Shown here in pieces: positions 8,469 to 16,939 of a stretch of DNA of 64,000 nt. The stretch lies in the NCBI GenBank assembly GCA_030706735.1, contig JAUZNZ010000002.1:170261-234260 (forward strand). Reading direction: 5' to 3'. A program made the position numbers and the translations under genes. Each line of letters starts with the position of its first letter. The stretch's first letter is position 1. The notes under the pieces are model-generated. The model made no database searches and had not been told where the DNA came from. It saw nothing but the letters and a program-made list of their open reading frames with translations. Source of the DNA: Bacteroidota bacterium (GTDB lineage Bacteria; Bacteroidota; Bacteroidia; Chitinophagales; Chitinophagaceae).

Positions 8469-9521
8469 TTGAATCCCCCGGAATCATATATGTTCCGCTG
8501 CCTGGAACTGGCTGGTCTGGCAGCTGGTCACGTGGCCCCGAATCCGATGGTGGGTGCCCTGCTGGTGCACGAGGACCGCATCATCGGTGAAGGCTTTCAC
8601 CGGCAATACGGGCAGGCGCATGCGGAAGTGAATTGCCTGGCTTCGGTGAGACCGGAGAACCGTCCCTTCATCCCCGCTTCTACACTCTACGTATCCCTGG
8701 AACCCTGCGCACATTTTGGAAAGACACCTCCCTGTGCCGATCTCATCATCCGCGAGCGGATTCCCAGGGTGGTCATCGGCGCCCGGGACCCCTTTCCCGG
8801 GGTCGATGGAAAAGGAATGGAGAAATTAAGGGCGGCAGGCGTAGACGTGCATGCCGGCGTCCTGGAGCGCGAATGCAGAGAGCTCAACAGGCGGTTCTTT
8901 GTTTTCCACACGCATCATCGCCCCTATATCGCATTGAAATGGGCGCAGACTGCCAACGGTAAACTGGCGGGGGGAGGAACAAATCGCTTGCTGATCTCCA
9001 ATGATTACTCGAATCGCCTGGTTCATAAATGGAGAACCGAAGAGGCCGCCATACTCATCGGAACCAATACCGCCCTCCTGGACGATCCTTCCCTGACAGC
9101 AAGGCTTTGGACAGGACCGGATCCCATCCGCCTGGTCGTAGACGCCGACCTTCGCCTGCCACGAACCTTGCAGCTCTTCGACGGAAAGGCAAGGACGATT
9201 ATATTCAACCGCCTCAGGCACGAAATGACGGGCAATCCGGGCTATTTTCAACTCGCCGGCGACAGCAGCCTCGTCCACCAGCTTTCCATGGCCTTATATC
9301 AGTTGAATATCCTCAGCGTACTGGTCGAAGGGGGTGCGACCTTGCTGCAATCCTTTATCGATGAAGGATATTGGGACGAGGCGCGTATCATCACCAACGA
9401 AGAACTGCTCGTTCCGGAAGGCCTTCCGGCGCCGGTCCTCAGCGAGGCGCAGGCGGTGAGCCATGAACAATTGCTCTCCGATCGGATCGCCATATACAAA
9501 AACCCTAACCCTCCCCGATGA
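8469..9521 (+). CDS. ribD: Bifunctional riboflavin deaminase/reductase
   Basis: Bifunctional enzyme of riboflavin synthesis: an N-terminal zinc deaminase acts on the pyrimidine from GTP cyclohydrolase II, and a C-terminal NADPH reductase reduces the ribose side chain. The deaminase has HAE at 51-53 and PCAHFGKTPPC with zinc Cys80 and Cys89. The reductase part starts near residue 147 (RPYIALKWAQTANGK) and has the LVEGGATLLQSFI motif near its end. The TTG at 8469 gives an N-terminus MNPPESYMFRCLELA that aligns with other RibD proteins, which normally have about seven residues before this Met; the ATG at 8490 is the alternative. The next gene overlaps it by 4 bp. No FMN riboswitch precedes it. 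Confidence 0.94.
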   Translation: MNPPESYMFRCLELAGLAAGHVAPNPMVGALLVHEDRIIGEGFHRQYGQAHAEVNCLASVRPENRPFIPASTLYVSLEPCAHFGKTPPCADLIIRERIPRVVIGARDPFPGVDGKGMEKLRAAGVDVHAGVLERECRELNRRFFVFHTHHRPYIALKWAQTANGKLAGGGTNRLLISNDYSNRLVHKWRTEEAAILIGTNTALLDDPSLTARLWTGPDPIRLVVDADLRLPRTLQLFDGKARTIIFNRLRHEMTGNPGYFQLAGDSSLVHQLSMALYQLNILSVLVEGGATLLQSFIDEGYWDEARIITNEELLVPEGLPAPVLSEAQAVSHEQLLSDRIAIYKNPNPPR

Positions 9522-10126
9522 CGGACTTCTATAACACGATCAGCAAAGAGGCCACGGCGGAATTTAAAGACAGGGGGAGCCGGTTCATTGCCTTTGCGTC
9601 GCCGATCCATGATGCCGCCGGGTTCAGGTCCAGGATGGTTGAGATAAGGCAACAGCACGCAAAAGCCACTCACCATTGCTTCGCCTATCGGCTTGGATTG
9701 GATGGCAATAACCACCGGGTCAGCGACGACGGAGAACCTTCCGGAACCGCCGGCAAGCCTATATTGGGGCAGATCGACAGCCGGCAATTGGTTGACGTGC
9801 TGGTCATCGTCGTGCGATATTTCGGGGGAACGCAGCTCGGCGTGGCCGGCTTGACCCATGCTTACCGTTCTGCGGCGGCTCTTTGTCTCCAAATGGCGCC
9901 CATCCTCCAAAAGCCTCTTGAAAAGGAACTGGAGCTTTCCTTCGATTACACCAGGTTGAACGACGTGCTGATCCTGGTCAGACAGCATCATTGCCGGATC
10001 CTGAGACAGGACCTGCAACTCTTTTCGAGTATGACGCTGGCCATTCCACAAAACAAATGGGAAGAATTGACCTACCGCTTCAAACAACTGCGCGGCGTCG
10101 AAGTATCGGGTCCGGGCAGGCCCTGA
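9518..10126 (+). CDS. YigZ/IMPACT family protein
   Basis: Member of the IMPACT/YigZ family, whose biochemical role in bacteria is unsettled. The 202-residue protein contains both family signatures: GLDGNNHRVSDDGEPSGTAGKPIL around residues 65-88 and VIVVRYFGGTQLGVAGLTHAY around 98-118. The C-terminal part, from about residue 135, is the ferredoxin-like UPF0029 C-terminal domain. It overlaps ribD by 4 bp (ATGA), so translation is coupled. It abuts the convergent 3-hydroxyacyl-CoA dehydrogenase gene with no spacing: its TGA is directly followed by the reverse stop. Confidence 0.9.
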   Translation: MTDFYNTISKEATAEFKDRGSRFIAFASPIHDAAGFRSRMVEIRQQHAKATHHCFAYRLGLDGNNHRVSDDGEPSGTAGKPILGQIDSRQLVDVLVIVVRYFGGTQLGVAGLTHAYRSAAALCLQMAPILQKPLEKELELSFDYTRLNDVLILVRQHHCRILRQDLQLFSSMTLAIPQNKWEELTYRFKQLRGVEVSGPGRP

Positions 10127-11014
10127 CTATAAGAAACGCCGGCTCACCGAAGGGTCCTTACTACCCTGAGCATAGGTATAGAATCCCTCCCCGCTTTTCA
10201 CGCCCAGATGGCCCGCCCTGACCATATTTGTCAGCAGAGGACAAGGAGCATATTTCGGATTGCCGAAACCATCATGCAGCACATGGAGAATGGCATAACA
10301 GACATCCAGTCCGATAAAATCGGCAAGCTGCAGGGGACCCATCGGATGGGCCATCCCCAGTTTCATCACGGTATCGATCTCCTGAACGCCCGCCACGCCT
10401 TCAAACAGACTGTAGATCGCCTCATTGATCATCGGCATCAGGATCCGGTTCGCTACAAAGCCGGGGTAATCCCTCACCACACACGCCGTCTTTCCAAGTT
10501 GCACGGCGAGCTCGACGACACGCCGGGTAGTGTCTTCGTCCGTCGCATAGCCATTGATGACCTCCACCAGCTTCATGACGGGTACAGGGTTCATAAAATG
10601 CATGCCGATAACCTGCTGCGGGCGACGCGTCACGGCAGCGATCTGGGTGATGGAAATGGATGACGTATTTGAGGCAAGGATACAACCCGCCGGCGCGGTC
10701 TCATCCAACTGCCGGAAAATGGTAAGCTTCAGGTCAATATTTTCCGTTGCCGCTTCGACGACGAGGTCGGCGCGCTTAACACCCGTGGCAAGATCGGAAT
10801 GACGATGAATACGGCCGAGGGTAGCGGCTTTCTCTGCCTCGGTGAGCATACCTTTCGCGATCTGGCGATCCAGATTTCGGCCGATCGTTTGAAGCGCTTT
10901 GTCCAGCTGACCGGCATTCGTATCGACGAGATCGACCGGGAATCCGTTCTGCGCAAATACATGCGCGATGCCATTTCCCATGGTACCGGAGCCGATCACA
11001 GAAATAGATTGCAT
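10127..11014 (-). CDS. 3-hydroxybutyryl-CoA dehydrogenase-type 3-hydroxyacyl-CoA dehydrogenase
   Basis: NAD-dependent oxidation of (S)-3-hydroxyacyl-CoA to 3-oxoacyl-CoA. The 295-residue single-function protein has the Rossmann motif GSGTMGNGIA at 8-17, the SNTSS element at 115-119, catalytic His139 in IGMHFMNPVPVMKLVE and its partner Glu151. The C-terminal dimerisation domain has GPLQLADFIGLD. Length and lack of a hydratase domain fit Hbd/PaaH-type enzymes of short-chain substrates. It follows a CarboxypepD-domain gene by 14 bp, probably one operon. Its reaction would fit below the glutaryl-CoA dehydrogenase encoded at 19398-20597, but the link is only inferred. Confidence 0.9.
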   Translation of the reverse strand: MQSISVIGSGTMGNGIAHVFAQNGFPVDLVDTNAGQLDKALQTIGRNLDRQIAKGMLTEAEKAATLGRIHRHSDLATGVKRADLVVEAATENIDLKLTIFRQLDETAPAGCILASNTSSISITQIAAVTRRPQQVIGMHFMNPVPVMKLVEVINGYATDEDTTRRVVELAVQLGKTACVVRDYPGFVANRILMPMINEAIYSLFEGVAGVQEIDTVMKLGMAHPMGPLQLADFIGLDVCYAILHVLHDGFGNPKYAPCPLLTNMVRAGHLGVKSGEGFYTYAQGSKDPSVSRRFL

Positions 11015-11028
11015 AATGGAGGAAAGAG

Positions 11029-11664
11029 TTAGTTATTGTTCCGAAAATCCCCACGCTTCCAGGCTTGTATGAAGTCGGCCCAGGCCAAGGGATTGAAAAT
11101 GTTTTGCGGAGGCGCCTGCCCCTGATAGTAATAACGGGTGGCGGCTTGCTTCAGGTAGTAGTTACTGGCCTCTTGCGCATCGGCGGGAATGGTCCGGGCC
11201 AATAATCTTCGCTTGGCCGCATTCGTATTTTGCCGCGCGATCTCGATATCGTCGTCCGGCACCTTCGTGTTCACAAAGTCCCGTTCGAATTGCTCCCGGG
11301 TCGGCCTTGGCTTGATGATCGTGGCTGGCAGGAATTGCGCGTCCGTGACCATCAGTTGGATCACGCTCCATTGATTGCCCTGCAGGGTATCCGGAATAGT
11401 GATCAGCTTGGGCTTATAGCCAACGCTGGTGAACTCGATCTGGTCGCCTTTCAGGACAACGATGGAAAATACCCCCTGATCGTTGGAAAGCGTTCCTCTC
11501 CCGTCCCTTTTGACCACGACGCTAACGGCCGGGATGGCTTTCAGGCTGTCAGCCGTCATGATCACCCCGTACAGCTCGACGACGGAATCCTTTAGTTTAT
11601 CAAATTGGGCTTGCGCGGCATAGGGTGCGGATAGTATGAGAAGGTATAGTACAAATTTTTTCAT
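11029..11664 (-). CDS. Secreted CarboxypepD-regulatory-like domain protein
   Basis: A 211-residue exported protein. Residues 1-19 are a signal peptide (MKKFVLYLLILSAPYAAQA). Residues 30-105 match the carboxypeptidase regulatory-like beta-sandwich found at the N-terminus of TonB-dependent receptors and in many Bacteroidota surface proteins (VELYGVIMTADSLKAIPAVSVVVKRDG, then GVFSIVVLKGDQIEFTSVGYKP). The rest is charged and Asn/Gln-rich without a recognised domain. No barrel follows, so it is not a TonB receptor. It sits 14 bp upstream of the hydroxyacyl-CoA dehydrogenase gene, a pairing I cannot explain functionally. Confidence 0.78.
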   Translation of the reverse strand: MKKFVLYLLILSAPYAAQAQFDKLKDSVVELYGVIMTADSLKAIPAVSVVVKRDGRGTLSNDQGVFSIVVLKGDQIEFTSVGYKPKLITIPDTLQGNQWSVIQLMVTDAQFLPATIIKPRPTREQFERDFVNTKVPDDDIEIARQNTNAAKRRLLARTIPADAQEASNYYLKQAATRYYYQGQAPPQNIFNPLAWADFIQAWKRGDFRNNN

Positions 11665-11775
11665 TCAGCAATTTTTTCTCCTGAAACGCTCATAATCACA
11701 AATTAACGATCTTTTGCGGGGTTTAAAATTAATGATTAAACCCTAATTGGTAAACAAAGTAAGGGGGGCATTGGT

Positions 11776-11783
11776 TAATTTTG
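11776..11783 (+). promoter_or_regulatory. Candidate -7 element of the mrp-like gene
   Basis: TAATTTTG fits TAnnTTTG. It lies 33 bp upstream of the ATG at 11817 and overlaps the first base pairs of a longer TTG-initiated reading frame (11781), which supports the ATG as start. Confidence 0.42.
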
Positions 11784-11816
11784 CCTCAAATTGTAGTTTT
11801 TAACAAAATCTTGCGC

Positions 11817-12917
11817 ATGACGAAGGAAAAAGTGATGGAAGCGTTGAGCAACGTTCAGGAACCCGACCTGGGAAAGGATATCGTAACCTTGAATATGGTG
11901 AAGGATCTGGAGATAGACGGAAAACAGGTGTCTTTTACCGTAGTGCTGACGACACCGGCCTGCCCGATGAAGGACCTCATCAGGAATGCTTGCGTCAACG
12001 CGGTCCATTTACTGGTGGATAAAGAGGCTGCGGTGAATGTCCGCTTCACATCACAGACCAGCACGACCAGGAAAGAAGGAGAGCTGCTATTGCCGAAAGT
12101 GAGGAATATCATAGCCGTGGTCAGCGGAAAGGGCGGCGTGGGCAAGAGCACGGTAGCTGCCAATTTCGCCCTTGCCCTGGCGCAGGGCGGAGCTGCTGTC
12201 GGCCTGATGGACGCCGATATTTATGGCCCCAGCGTGCCGATCATGTTCGGGGTGCGCGGGGAACGGCCGATGATGAAGCCGGGTGGGCCCGCAGGAAAAG
12301 GCCTGATCGTTCCCCTGGAGCGCTATGGTATCAAGCTGATGAGCATCGGACTGCTCGTCGACGAAAAGAATGCCGTGGTCTGGAGAGGTCCCATGGCCAG
12401 CAGCGCGATCAAACAATTCGTATCCGATGTGGCCTGGGACGAACTCGATTATCTCGTCATCGACATGCCGCCCGGAACGGGAGATATCCACCTCACGCTG
12501 ATACAAACAGTTCCGGTTACCGGCGTTATCGTCGTGACGACCCCCCAGGACGTCGCCCTGGCCGATGCAAAAAAAGGCATCGCGATGTTCGGTCAGGCCC
12601 AACTGAAAGTGCCTGTGATCGGGTTGGTTGAGAATATGAGCTACTTTACTCCGGCTGAACTGCCCGGCAATAAATATTATATATTCGGTAATGGCGGCGG
12701 CCGCAGGCTCGCCGAAGAATACGATATCCCATTTTTAGGACAGATACCACTGGTACAAAGCATCCGCGAAGGCGGGGACGCAGGCGTCCCGGTCATGATG
12801 GGCGACGATCAGGTCTCCAAACAGGCATTCTGGGAATTCGCCGGCAACGCGACCCGCAGCATCGCCATGCTGAATGCCCGTATCGGTAGGGAAAAGGTCG
12901 CGGAAACCGTGGGATAG
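11817..12917 (+). CDS. Mrp/NBP35-family iron-sulfur carrier ATPase
   Basis: P-loop ATPase of the Mrp/ApbC family, a carrier for assembling and handing over iron-sulfur clusters in the cytoplasm. From the ATG at 11817 (366 residues) it has an N-terminal DUF59/MIP18 domain with TPACPMKD near residues 46-53, then the deviant Walker A SGKGGVGKST near 103-112 and DMPPGTGDIHLTL. The paired CxxC cysteines that hold the cluster in classical Mrp proteins are missing: after VENMSYF the sequence runs TPAELPGNKYYIFG. Cluster binding may therefore use other residues. The longer TTG frame from 11781 was not used. Confidence 0.9.
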   Translation: MTKEKVMEALSNVQEPDLGKDIVTLNMVKDLEIDGKQVSFTVVLTTPACPMKDLIRNACVNAVHLLVDKEAAVNVRFTSQTSTTRKEGELLLPKVRNIIAVVSGKGGVGKSTVAANFALALAQGGAAVGLMDADIYGPSVPIMFGVRGERPMMKPGGPAGKGLIVPLERYGIKLMSIGLLVDEKNAVVWRGPMASSAIKQFVSDVAWDELDYLVIDMPPGTGDIHLTLIQTVPVTGVIVVTTPQDVALADAKKGIAMFGQAQLKVPVIGLVENMSYFTPAELPGNKYYIFGNGGGRRLAEEYDIPFLGQIPLVQSIREGGDAGVPVMMGDDQVSKQAFWEFAGNATRSIAMLNARIGREKVAETVG

Positions 12918-12939
12918 CCGAAAATTGTACCTTGCGCTC

Positions 12940-13578
12940 ATGTATATTCCCCGGCGATACGAAGAAAAGGACAAAGAAAAAATTTTCCGGTTCATCCGGG
13001 AATATTCTTTCGGTATCCTCATCAGCACAAAGGATGGCCTGCCGGTCGGGACACATATCCCCCTCTTACTGCATCGCAATGCGGCGGGGGAAGACGTCCT
13101 CACGGGGCATATATCCAGGGGCAACGAACAGAAGTCCACGCTGACCGACGGCGCCACCGTATTGGTCATTTTTAACGGGCCGCATGCCTATGTCTCCCCC
13201 CGCTGGTATACCCGGCTGAACGTACCGACCTGGGATTATATCGCGGTCCATGTGTATGGACAGATCCGGATCATCCAGGGCGCGGAACTGAAGGACGCGC
13301 TCTCCCGCCTGACGGATAACTATGAGCAACACCAACCCCATCCCGTGAAAATGGACGAGATCCCGGAAAAAACATTGGATGACGACCTCCGCGGCATCCT
13401 GGGGTTCGAGATCGGCATCCGCGAGATACAGGCAGCATACAAGCTAAGTCAGAACCGCGATGAAGAAAGCTACCACAACGTGATCACCCAGCTTGCAGCC
13501 AAAGACGAAATGGCACAGAAAATTGCGGCAGAAATGCAAGAGAGGAGCGCCGACCTGTTTAACCCTCATTCATCATGA
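12940..13578 (+). CDS. PaiB-like FMN-binding negative transcriptional regulator family protein
   Basis: Member of the PaiB family (split-barrel flavin-binding fold), named for a Bacillus regulator of protease and sporulation genes but often acting as a flavoprotein. The 212 residues begin MYIPRRYEEKDKEKIFRFI, the typical start of PaiB, followed by the conserved GTHIPLLLH, ISRGNEQ and the VSPRWYT/VPTWDYIAVHVYG segment. The ATG at 12940 was preferred to an in-frame upstream start inside mrp because it gives the family N-terminus. A TACCTTGC sequence just upstream resembles the -7 element but lacks one T. The gene overlaps pyrF by 4 bp. Confidence 0.85.
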   Translation: MYIPRRYEEKDKEKIFRFIREYSFGILISTKDGLPVGTHIPLLLHRNAAGEDVLTGHISRGNEQKSTLTDGATVLVIFNGPHAYVSPRWYTRLNVPTWDYIAVHVYGQIRIIQGAELKDALSRLTDNYEQHQPHPVKMDEIPEKTLDDDLRGILGFEIGIREIQAAYKLSQNRDEESYHNVITQLAAKDEMAQKIAAEMQERSADLFNPHSS

Positions 13579-14414
13579 CACGTCAACAACTGGCCGGACA
13601 GATCAAAACAAAACAATCCTACCTCTGCGTCGGATTGGATACCGATCCCGCCAGGATTCCCCCGCACCTGCTTTCCCATGCCGATCCGGTTTTCGAATTC
13701 AACAAACAGATCATCGATGCGACAAAAGAGTTTTGCGTAGGGTATAAGATCAACACGGCCTTTTATGAAGCCCGGGGAGCGCGTGGATGGGAATCGATGG
13801 AAAAGACCGTCCATCATATACCGGCCACTCATTTCCGGATCGCGGACGCCAAGCGCGGGGATATCGGCAACACCTCCGCGCAGTACGCAAAGGCCTTCTT
13901 CGAAACCCTCCCCTTCGATGCGATAACCGTTGCTCCCTATATGGGCGAAGACAGCGTCAGACCCTTTCTTGAATACAAGGACAAATGGACGATCCTCCTC
14001 GGATTGACCTCTAATGCCGGGGCGGCCGATTTCGAGCTGCAACGCGCCGGAGAAGAATATCTGTATGAAAAGGTGCTGAAAACGGCGTCGGGGTGGGGAA
14101 CGCCGGATAACCTCATGTTCGTCATCGGGGCTACCCAATCTTCATGGCTGGAAGGAATACGCCGCCTGGCACCGCAACACTTCTACCTTGTTCCCGGCGT
14201 CGGCGCACAGGGAGGTAGCCTGAAAGAAATCTCCGAAAAGGCCATGATTGCCGATGTGGGCCTGCTCGTCAACGTCAGTCGCGCGATCATTTACGCATCG
14301 GCCGGCGAAGATTTTGCCGGACGCGCCGCGCTGGAAGCGGTTCGCTACCGGGAGGAAATGCGTATTCTCCTTCACTCTTCGCGATCACAAGGGTCGCCAC
14401 TCCATTCCCGATGA
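13575..14414 (+). CDS. pyrF: Orotidine 5'-phosphate decarboxylase
   Basis: Last enzyme of UMP synthesis, decarboxylating OMP. The 279-residue protein belongs to the longer type-2 PyrF group: CVGLDTDPARIP at the start, the catalytic DAKRGDIGNT near residues 93-102, the GLTSNAGAADF segment, and a phosphate-binding PGVGAQGG near 208-215. It overlaps the preceding PaiB-like gene by 4 bp. Its last 128 bases are also coding on the other strand as the end of the symporter gene. The C-terminal residues after REEMR (HSSRSQGSPLHSR) look like an extension created by this overlap rather than a conserved part. Confidence 0.94.
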   Translation: MTRQQLAGQIKTKQSYLCVGLDTDPARIPPHLLSHADPVFEFNKQIIDATKEFCVGYKINTAFYEARGARGWESMEKTVHHIPATHFRIADAKRGDIGNTSAQYAKAFFETLPFDAITVAPYMGEDSVRPFLEYKDKWTILLGLTSNAGAADFELQRAGEEYLYEKVLKTASGWGTPDNLMFVIGATQSSWLEGIRRLAPQHFYLVPGVGAQGGSLKEISEKAMIADVGLLVNVSRAIIYASAGEDFAGRAALEAVRYREEMRILLHSSRSQGSPLHSR

Positions 14415-15549
14415 TATTCGTGATGGCCCGCGCCTCGCTCATGAACTTATCTACCGCCAGCAAAAAAACGAGTCCTTCGACCGGGATTTTTTGAATGGCC
14501 GTGAGCGTGGAGGCCAGCACGATAAAACCGCTGCCCGTTACTCCGGCGGCGCCCTTGGACGTGACCATGAGGATACCCAGGATGCTGATCATCTCTCCCT
14601 TGCTTAACGGCACATTATACAGCTGAGCCAGGAACAGCGTCGCCATGGACAGATAGATGGAGGTCCCATCCAGGTTGAAGGAATACCCCGTCGGTACGAC
14701 CAGCCCGACTACCGGTTTGCTGCAACCCATCTGCTCTAACTTGAGCATCAGGCTTGGCAACGCCGCCTCTGAAGAAGAGGTGCCCAAAACGATCAGGATC
14801 TCCTCCTTGATCCGACGCAGATAGGTCCAGATGTTCAACCGGTAATAACGAAGGATCAGGCCCAGCACCACGAAAACGAAGATGATCATCGTGCAATAGA
14901 CGGATAGCATCAGCTTGCCCAGGGGCAACAGGCTGCGTATGCCGAACTTCCCGATGGTGTAGGCCATTCCTCCGAATGCGCCCAGAGGGGCCAGCCACAT
15001 GACATATTTGAGGAGCCTGAAAAGGAATCTCGCGATCAGATCGACATAGGGGACTATTTTCTCGCGGCGCCTGTTCAGGCTGATGACGATGCCTGCTATG
15101 ATCGCCAGGATCAGCACCTGCAAGGTCAGGTTATGAATAAAGAATTTCCCCCAGTCGAAACCTGCTGCGCCCTGCCGGGCATACCTCGCCGCATCGTTCT
15201 TTGCGGTGTTCTGCACAAACAGACCTTGTTTGTCGAGCCGCCCCGGTTGGAGGAAATAAGCCACCAGGATGCCAATGGTCAGGGACAACGTGGTGACGAT
15301 CTCGAAATACAGGAGGGATTTGATCCCGATACGCCCGACTTTTTTCAAATTGCTCATGCCGCTGATGCCCGAAACGATCGTAAAAAAGATGATGAAAGGA
15401 ATGAATACCTTGATCACGTCGACAAAGGTCGTTCCGAGCCATTCCGTCCTGACCGCCAGCGCCGGATCGAAAATGCCCAGCAGGACGGCAGCTGCCAGGG
15501 CCAGCAGCACCAGGAAGGTGAGATTACCGAAGAGGCGGCCAATGCGCAT
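14287..15549 (-). CDS. Dicarboxylate/amino acid:cation symporter (DAACS family)
   Basis: Inner-membrane secondary transporter of the GltP/GltT/DctA family importing glutamate, aspartate or C4-dicarboxylates with cations. The 420 residues hold eight hydrophobic segments and the two re-entrant hairpins. Family signatures are TSSSEAALPSLMLKLEQMG (serine-rich hairpin 1), NLDGTSIYLSMATLFLAQ and TSKGAAGVTGSGFIVLAST (hairpin 2). It lies 15 bp behind kynU and probably shares its transcript. The 3' end overlaps pyrF convergently by 128 bp, coding for residues after about 377 here, including the variable cytoplasmic tail. Exact substrate is not inferable; the kynU link suggests amino-acid use. Confidence 0.92.
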   Translation of the reverse strand: MRIGRLFGNLTFLVLLALAAAVLLGIFDPALAVRTEWLGTTFVDVIKVFIPFIIFFTIVSGISGMSNLKKVGRIGIKSLLYFEIVTTLSLTIGILVAYFLQPGRLDKQGLFVQNTAKNDAARYARQGAAGFDWGKFFIHNLTLQVLILAIIAGIVISLNRRREKIVPYVDLIARFLFRLLKYVMWLAPLGAFGGMAYTIGKFGIRSLLPLGKLMLSVYCTMIIFVFVVLGLILRYYRLNIWTYLRRIKEEILIVLGTSSSEAALPSLMLKLEQMGCSKPVVGLVVPTGYSFNLDGTSIYLSMATLFLAQLYNVPLSKGEMISILGILMVTSKGAAGVTGSGFIVLASTLTAIQKIPVEGLVFLLAVDKFMSEARAITNIIGNGVATLVIAKSEGEYAFPPGSEPLPARRVRQNLRRPMRK

Positions 15550-15564
15550 GAGAATGGAACTGGG

Positions 15565-16830
15565 TTAGAAAAGATCGCGCAAGATATGATAAAACCTGAG
15601 TACGTCTTCAAAGGAGTTATAAAGAGGCGCCGGCGCCACCCGGACAACACCGGGCTCACGGTAATCCACGACGATCCCGGCTTCGTTCATCTTGCCGTGT
15701 AGTTCCTTGCCCTTGTCCGGGAAATACATCGATAATTGCGCACCCCGGCGGTGCGCTTCCGGAGGGGTGAGAATTTCGAAACCAAGGGTTTTCAGTTCGC
15801 TCAGCAGGAAAGCCAGGTATCCCGTCAATTCGACACTCTTGGCGCGGATGGCCGCCATGCCTGCCCGATCGAATAGTTCCAGGGAAGCCTTCAGGGCCGC
15901 CATATTCAATACCTGGGCCGTGCTCAGGTTCCATCCGCTGGCATCGCCCTTTGGGATGAAGCCTTTTTCCATCCGGAAACGGGTGGATTCTTCATTGCCC
16001 CACCAACCGCCCAGCCGGCCCAGTTTCGGGTTCCGGGCATGCCGTTCATGGATAAACACGCCTCCCACGGCCCCCGGTCCGGCATTCAGGTATTTATAGG
16101 AGCACCACACGGCGAAATCTGCCTCCCAGTCATGAAGACGGACGGGAATATTCCCGGCGACATGAGCCAGGTCAAAGCCGGCCAGAGCACCCGCACGATG
16201 AGCGGCCCCGGCAATGGCCGCGATATCCAGGAACTGCCCGGTATAGTAATGGATCCCACCGAATAGTACGAGCGCCAGCGATTCCCGGTATTTGTCCACC
16301 ATGGCCAGGATATCTTCCTCACGGATGACCTCCTCACCCTCCCGCGGATGAACCTCGACGATGGCATCGGCGGGATCCAGCCCTTGCGCCAGGACCTGCG
16401 TTTCCATGGCATACTGGTCGGAAGGGAAGGCGCCCGCTTCCATGATGATCCGGTACCGTCGCCCATCAGGCCGGTAAAAGGTGGACATGAGCAGGTGCAG
16501 GTTGACGGTAAGCGCATTCATGACCGTGACCTCCTCTTCCAGACAGCCCACGATCGCAGACAACGGTCGCCGGAAACCATGCTGATAGGTCAGCCAGGGT
16601 GTCCTCGCATGCAGGTAACCTCCGATCGCCAGCTCCCTCCAGTCCTTTAATTCCTGAAGGATGGCCCCTTCGGCGGACCGGGGTTGCAGCCCCAGGGAGT
16701 TGCCGCAGAAATAAATCGCTTCTTTTCCTTCATGCAGGGGGAAATAAAATTCCGACCGGAACGATCTCAGGGGATCTTCAAGGTCTTTCCGTTGCGCGAA
16801 TTCCGGGGTAGCTTCGAAACGGTCCTGCAT
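15565..16830 (-). CDS. kynU: Kynureninase
   Basis: PLP enzyme that cleaves kynurenine to anthranilate and alanine (or 3-hydroxykynurenine to 3-hydroxyanthranilate) in tryptophan breakdown or de novo NAD synthesis. The 421 residues have GNSLGLQPRSAE at 43-54, the FPSDQYA segment at 135-141, GFDLAHVAGN at 218-227 and the PLP lysine in YKYLNAGPG (Lys246). The ATG at 16830 gives the normal length. The longer frame from 16875 would cross the terminator hairpin of the upstream operon, so it is rejected. The DAACS symporter follows by 15 bp. No other kynurenine-pathway gene is adjacent. Confidence 0.94.
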   Translation of the reverse strand: MQDRFEATPEFAQRKDLEDPLRSFRSEFYFPLHEGKEAIYFCGNSLGLQPRSAEGAILQELKDWRELAIGGYLHARTPWLTYQHGFRRPLSAIVGCLEEEVTVMNALTVNLHLLMSTFYRPDGRRYRIIMEAGAFPSDQYAMETQVLAQGLDPADAIVEVHPREGEEVIREEDILAMVDKYRESLALVLFGGIHYYTGQFLDIAAIAGAAHRAGALAGFDLAHVAGNIPVRLHDWEADFAVWCSYKYLNAGPGAVGGVFIHERHARNPKLGRLGGWWGNEESTRFRMEKGFIPKGDASGWNLSTAQVLNMAALKASLELFDRAGMAAIRAKSVELTGYLAFLLSELKTLGFEILTPPEAHRRGAQLSMYFPDKGKELHGKMNEAGIVVDYREPGVVRVAPAPLYNSFEDVLRFYHILRDLF

Positions 16831-16873
16831 CCGGGAGATTTTGACGCAAGATAAGCCAAGAAAATGGCGAAGC

Positions 16874-16902
16874 AAAAGGCCCGGCGCGGACGCGTCGGGC
16901 CT
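16874..16902 (-). terminator. Intrinsic terminator of the sigma/DUF4097-like operon
   Basis: On the minus strand, GGCCCG and CGGGCC arms (16896-16901 and 16878-16883), extended inward by CGC/GCG pairing, are followed by TTTT. It ends the operon whose last stop codon is at 16940 and separates it from kynU. Confidence 0.72.
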
Positions 16903-16939
16903 GAACCATACTTAACATACTATACACTCTTTACGGGAC

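Noticed and set aside
16831..16875. Longer kynureninase start
   Set aside because: The extension crosses the intrinsic terminator of the upstream operon and is not part of the family.
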